Source: Eremophila alpestris peregrina
Taxonomy: Eukaryota > Chordata > Aves > Passeriformes > Alaudidae
DNA length: 64,000 nt
Assembly: GCA_009792885.1 (NCBI GenBank)
Contig: WMCF01000067.1
Location: 2,026,016-2,090,015, forward strand
Reading direction: 5' to 3'
The notes beneath the pieces were generated by a model. That model worked only from the letters and a program-made list of their open reading frames with translations, did no database searches and had not been told where the DNA came from. Both the position numbers and the translations under genes were made by a program. How positions within the stretch are numbered: the stretch's first letter is position 1; the number at the start of each line of letters is the position of its first letter. Below, piece by piece: positions 61,118 through 64,000 of this stretch.

Positions 61118-63667
61118 TCAGAGCTTGGTGCAAAATGTCTTTCCTTCAGCAGAACACATCTCCACAGCCTGGTGACGATTCCTCTTAAGGCGGCGGGTTT
61201 TGAATTGTTCTGTGATTTCAGAGGTTGACTTCCCTTTTGTTTCTGGGAGGAACAGGTAGATAAGAACTGCTGAAATGACCAGGACTGCAATAAAGATGAG
61301 GAAGCAAAAGGGACCAAGAAGTGCCTGGAGATAAAAAATAGAACAAGATGAGTGATTTCCTTGGCAACACTTGTCCCTAAAGATTCTTGAAACTTGTTGA
61401 TTTGTTCCTGTGAAATAAGGAATAGGCTCATTTTACAGAAACAATGTTTGTTTATCTTTTCAATCTGTTCTTGGGGCAGCAGGTGGCTTCTGAAGTATTG
61501 GGAAGTGCTTTATATAAATGGCCTCCATATGCCATAGCAATAAGGGATTCACAGTTTTGATCATCTACAAGTAATTTCATCCTACTCCCTGTCCAGATCA
61601 GCCTGGAAATCCAGATTAAATTGACAAAGAGAAGATTTGAATCAAACTACATACTACAGCAAAGGGGAAAATCATTCCAGTGAAGGTGAGGCCTAGCCAA
61701 ATGACAATTCCACCAATTACAAAAGCAGAGGCCCTTGTTGAGAGGGTGAAGATTTCATTCATGACAGACACAACAACTCCAGCTGAGGAAAAAAAAAACA
61801 ACATTAAAAAGTCATTAAAACATTGTTGTAATTGACCATTTCCCATAGAAGATACCTCAGTTCTGCTACTGTGGGAATTCTGCTGTGATTTCCAGACATT
61901 CATGGTACAACCCCTACAATACCAAAGGCTGACATTTGAATTTGGAGACTTTGATCACTATTGGTAATGTTTAGTCAGAGAACTTCCAGAGTAAATCCTG
62001 GTCTTAGGAGAGTGAGGTTCTACCAGAGAGCTGCAGTTTGGGTCTGGTGTTACTGATGTATGTGATTAAGGGTGATATTAGGAGAGGATAGGCAAGGACA
62101 GAGCAGCAGTAAGAGACATTATCCATGCTGTCAGGTGTCAGTCTTTCACAGAGTAGGATTTTACAGGTAAATGGAGAAAACTCTGGTATTTTAGCAAAGC
62201 CTATCTCTGCCCTTTGGCAGAGATCAGCCATCTGAACCTGTATGCACTGAACAGTATTCACTCTGTGCAAAACAATCTTCATTAATTGATTTACAAGAAT
62301 TTATTTGGTTTGAACCTGTAATCCAGTGAGAGAAAACAGGGTCCTGACTCATCTGGGTGTGAATGATTTAATATAATTAGTTAAAGAAATTGTTTCTTGA
62401 GTAATTAATTAATCAAAAAATTGAGATTCCCTCAATCTCAGTCTCAACTGAGCTGTTGATTTTCAGAGATATACTCATACATTCTAGTTCTACTTCTATA
62501 CATCCATGGCCTCTGCTTATCCCTGCAGTCCAAGCTTTCCTCTTGCTTTTATTGTGGTACTCACCTGGTCCTATTCCATAAGCAATGATGAACAAAAAGA
62601 TGAGAATAACACTGCAGTAACGCAACCAGAGGAACTGATCCTAGCAAAGGGGAAGGGAGGGAAGAGAATGAAAATTAATTGTACAGCTGTCACACAGCTG
62701 ATCCAAGCAAAGGAGCAGCAATACTTGTGAAAAAGCCCACGATGCTGAGCTGTTTAATAGATGCTCTCTAGACCTGCTTATTTTTCTTTACTGAGCACAG
62801 TGGAAGGCCAGAGGCAGCTCATGGTGGCACATCTGCAGAGCTGAGCTGTATTTAGAAGACACTCTGACCTGCTGGTTTGGACATAAAGCTAAGGCTGACC
62901 ATCTGCTGTCCTGCACAGAGAATTTGGATCCTGGGGAGATGCTTACACTCAGCAGAAGGCTCGTTTCAAGCAACACCAGTATCAGTGCCATCAGCAAATA
63001 TCCACCACACAGGAGCGAGCGGCGTCCAAAGCGATCGATTATGGAGCTCTGAGGAACAGAAAGACATTGCCTGTCACTGGAAGCATGGCAAAATCCATGG
63101 GAGCCATCCAACAAATCAGGCATTCTCCTTGAGTTCTTTTTACTCCAGAGAACACAAATCTTATTGGTACCAACTTTGTTATTTTATTGAATTCCTTCTA
63201 CACTCTCTAATACTAAGAATTACCATCACTACCCAGCATTGCAGCTACTTCTTAAACACTGTAATTATTGGAAGCATGTTACATCTCCATTTGAATGGAT
63301 ATACACAAACATATGGAAATGAGTACACATATTTATGTTTGAATGACACTTCATAAGGAATTCTTATAAGAAATTAAGATGAATGAAGATGGGATGAGAC
63401 ACATGAAAGTTGGGACAAAATCTGCAGTGGATGGAAACAACCACTGTACAGATTTATGCAGCACCACAGAAAAATTCTTTGGTTCATAAGGAGAAGATTC
63501 ATTTGCTTCAAGGAAGAATACTTTAATAGTTAAAACCCCAGGAAACTCTGACTTACACAGAATATGATAGAGATGAGTTCAGAGATTGAAACTCCTAGAG
63601 ATACATATGGGATTATGCTTTCCTGCAGGTTGGCTGTCCAAAAAATTTCTGAGGTGTAAAAGGTGAT
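61118..63667 (-). CDS. SLC2A11: SLC2A11-like facilitative hexose transporter, copy C (3' part, exons 8-12)
   Basis: C-terminal part of a third class II GLUT-type gene; exons 1-7 lie beyond the right edge. Exons equivalent to 8-12 are at 63667-63557, 63048-62947, 62640-62565, 61782-61655 and 61324-61118. Their lengths of 111, 102, 76, 128 and 207 bp are identical to those of copies A and B, with GT-AG borders and an open frame to TGA. Visible motifs are ITFYTSEIF after TM7, DRFGRR in loop 8-9, GIGPAG in TM10 and LPETKGKS after TM12. The tail carries an Arg-rich stretch (KTRRLKRNR) absent from A and B, and ends TFCTKL like its sisters (YCTKL, FCTRL). The exon 9 end is LLLS rather than LSLQ. Function is inferred from family only. 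Confidence 0.9.
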
Positions 63668-63669
63668 CT

Positions 63670-64000
63670 GGGAAATAAGAAAAATAAAGCACATTTAATA
63701 GATGTGATATGTGCTTAGCCAGCATCACTTAGAACTAGATTTGTCATCACTGCAAAACCAGCAATATATTATTGGGCCTTAGTAGAAGTAACATAACTGC
63801 TCCAGATGTGAGAAATCAAAAGGTTAGTGGCAATCAAAGTAATTTATAAGGGAAAAAAAATTTAAAAAGAAAAAAGTAGTTGAAAGGAGTATATTGTAAG
63901 ACATGAGGAAAAGGTGTTGTTTTGGCAAAAAGGAAGAGGAAGGGGACAAGACAAGAGAAAGAAAAGCAAATCTCAGTCTTAGCACACCACACACTGCCAA
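63670..64000. other. Intron of copy C at the right edge
   Basis: Upstream of exon 8 of copy C. The 188-bp exon 7 found in copies A and B is not present before the edge, so this is intron sequence, A+T-rich, with nothing else recognised. Confidence 0.6.

Noticed and set aside
1..64000. CRISPR arrays, operons, integrons or other prokaryotic systems
   Set aside because: The window is vertebrate nuclear DNA with spliced genes. The tandem repeats have no unique spacers of constant length.
1..64000. tRNA, rRNA or snoRNA genes, including possible intronic snoRNAs in DDX51
   Set aside because: I saw no cloverleaf A/B-box pair and no convincing C/D or H/ACA box set by eye. A covariance-model search would be needed to exclude them.

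Overview
This 64 kb window comes from a vertebrate nuclear genome, almost certainly a bird and probably a songbird. The evidence is multi-exon genes with GT-AG introns, fragments of the avian CR1 retrotransposon 3' end at about 13.6, 14.7 and 33.0 kb, small introns, GC-rich promoter islands, and a GSTT / MIF / SLC2A11 neighbourhood that corresponds to mammalian 22q11-type synteny. Every gene I can support is read from the minus strand. Three runs of N (7851-8439, 22767-22851, 60306-60465) mark assembly gaps, all beside repeats.

Layout from left to right. At 1.6-1.8 kb is the first coding exon of a theta-class glutathione S-transferase; the rest of the gene must lie beyond the left edge. A second, complete five-exon GSTT gene lies at 6.65-12.76 kb and carries an LTR-type insertion in intron 3 and a 39-bp minisatellite in intron 1. 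DDX51, a nucleolar DEAD-box RNA helicase, fills 14.16-22.47 kb in 16 coding exons. I could join every exon in frame (705 codons). A 31/32-bp minisatellite with a gap lies just upstream of its promoter. MIF (three exons, 115 codons) lies at 24.08-26.23 kb, with a dimeric 54-bp minisatellite in intron 1.

At 28.6-31.9 kb is a second MIF-family gene with the same three-exon structure and intact splice sites. Its normal initiator ATG is GTG, and an open reading frame runs upstream into a plausible splice acceptor. This is the most unusual object in the window: a MIF domain that either carries an N-terminal extension or has lost its start.

The right half (34.2-64.0 kb) is a tandem array of SLC2A11-like (GLUT11, class II facilitative hexose transporter) genes. 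Copy A (34.18-41.69 kb) and copy B (45.42-55.16 kb) are intact, each with 12 coding exons of identical length and 499 residues. Copy C (61.12-63.67 kb) shows exons 8-12 and continues off the right edge. A decayed orphan copy of the last exon sits between B and C at 57.4 kb, so at least four copies once existed.

Functionally the window joins detoxification (GSTT), ribosome biogenesis (DDX51), cytokine/tautomerase genes (MIF family) and a sugar-transporter cluster. They appear to be neighbours by tandem duplication and synteny, with no sign of a shared operon-like system.
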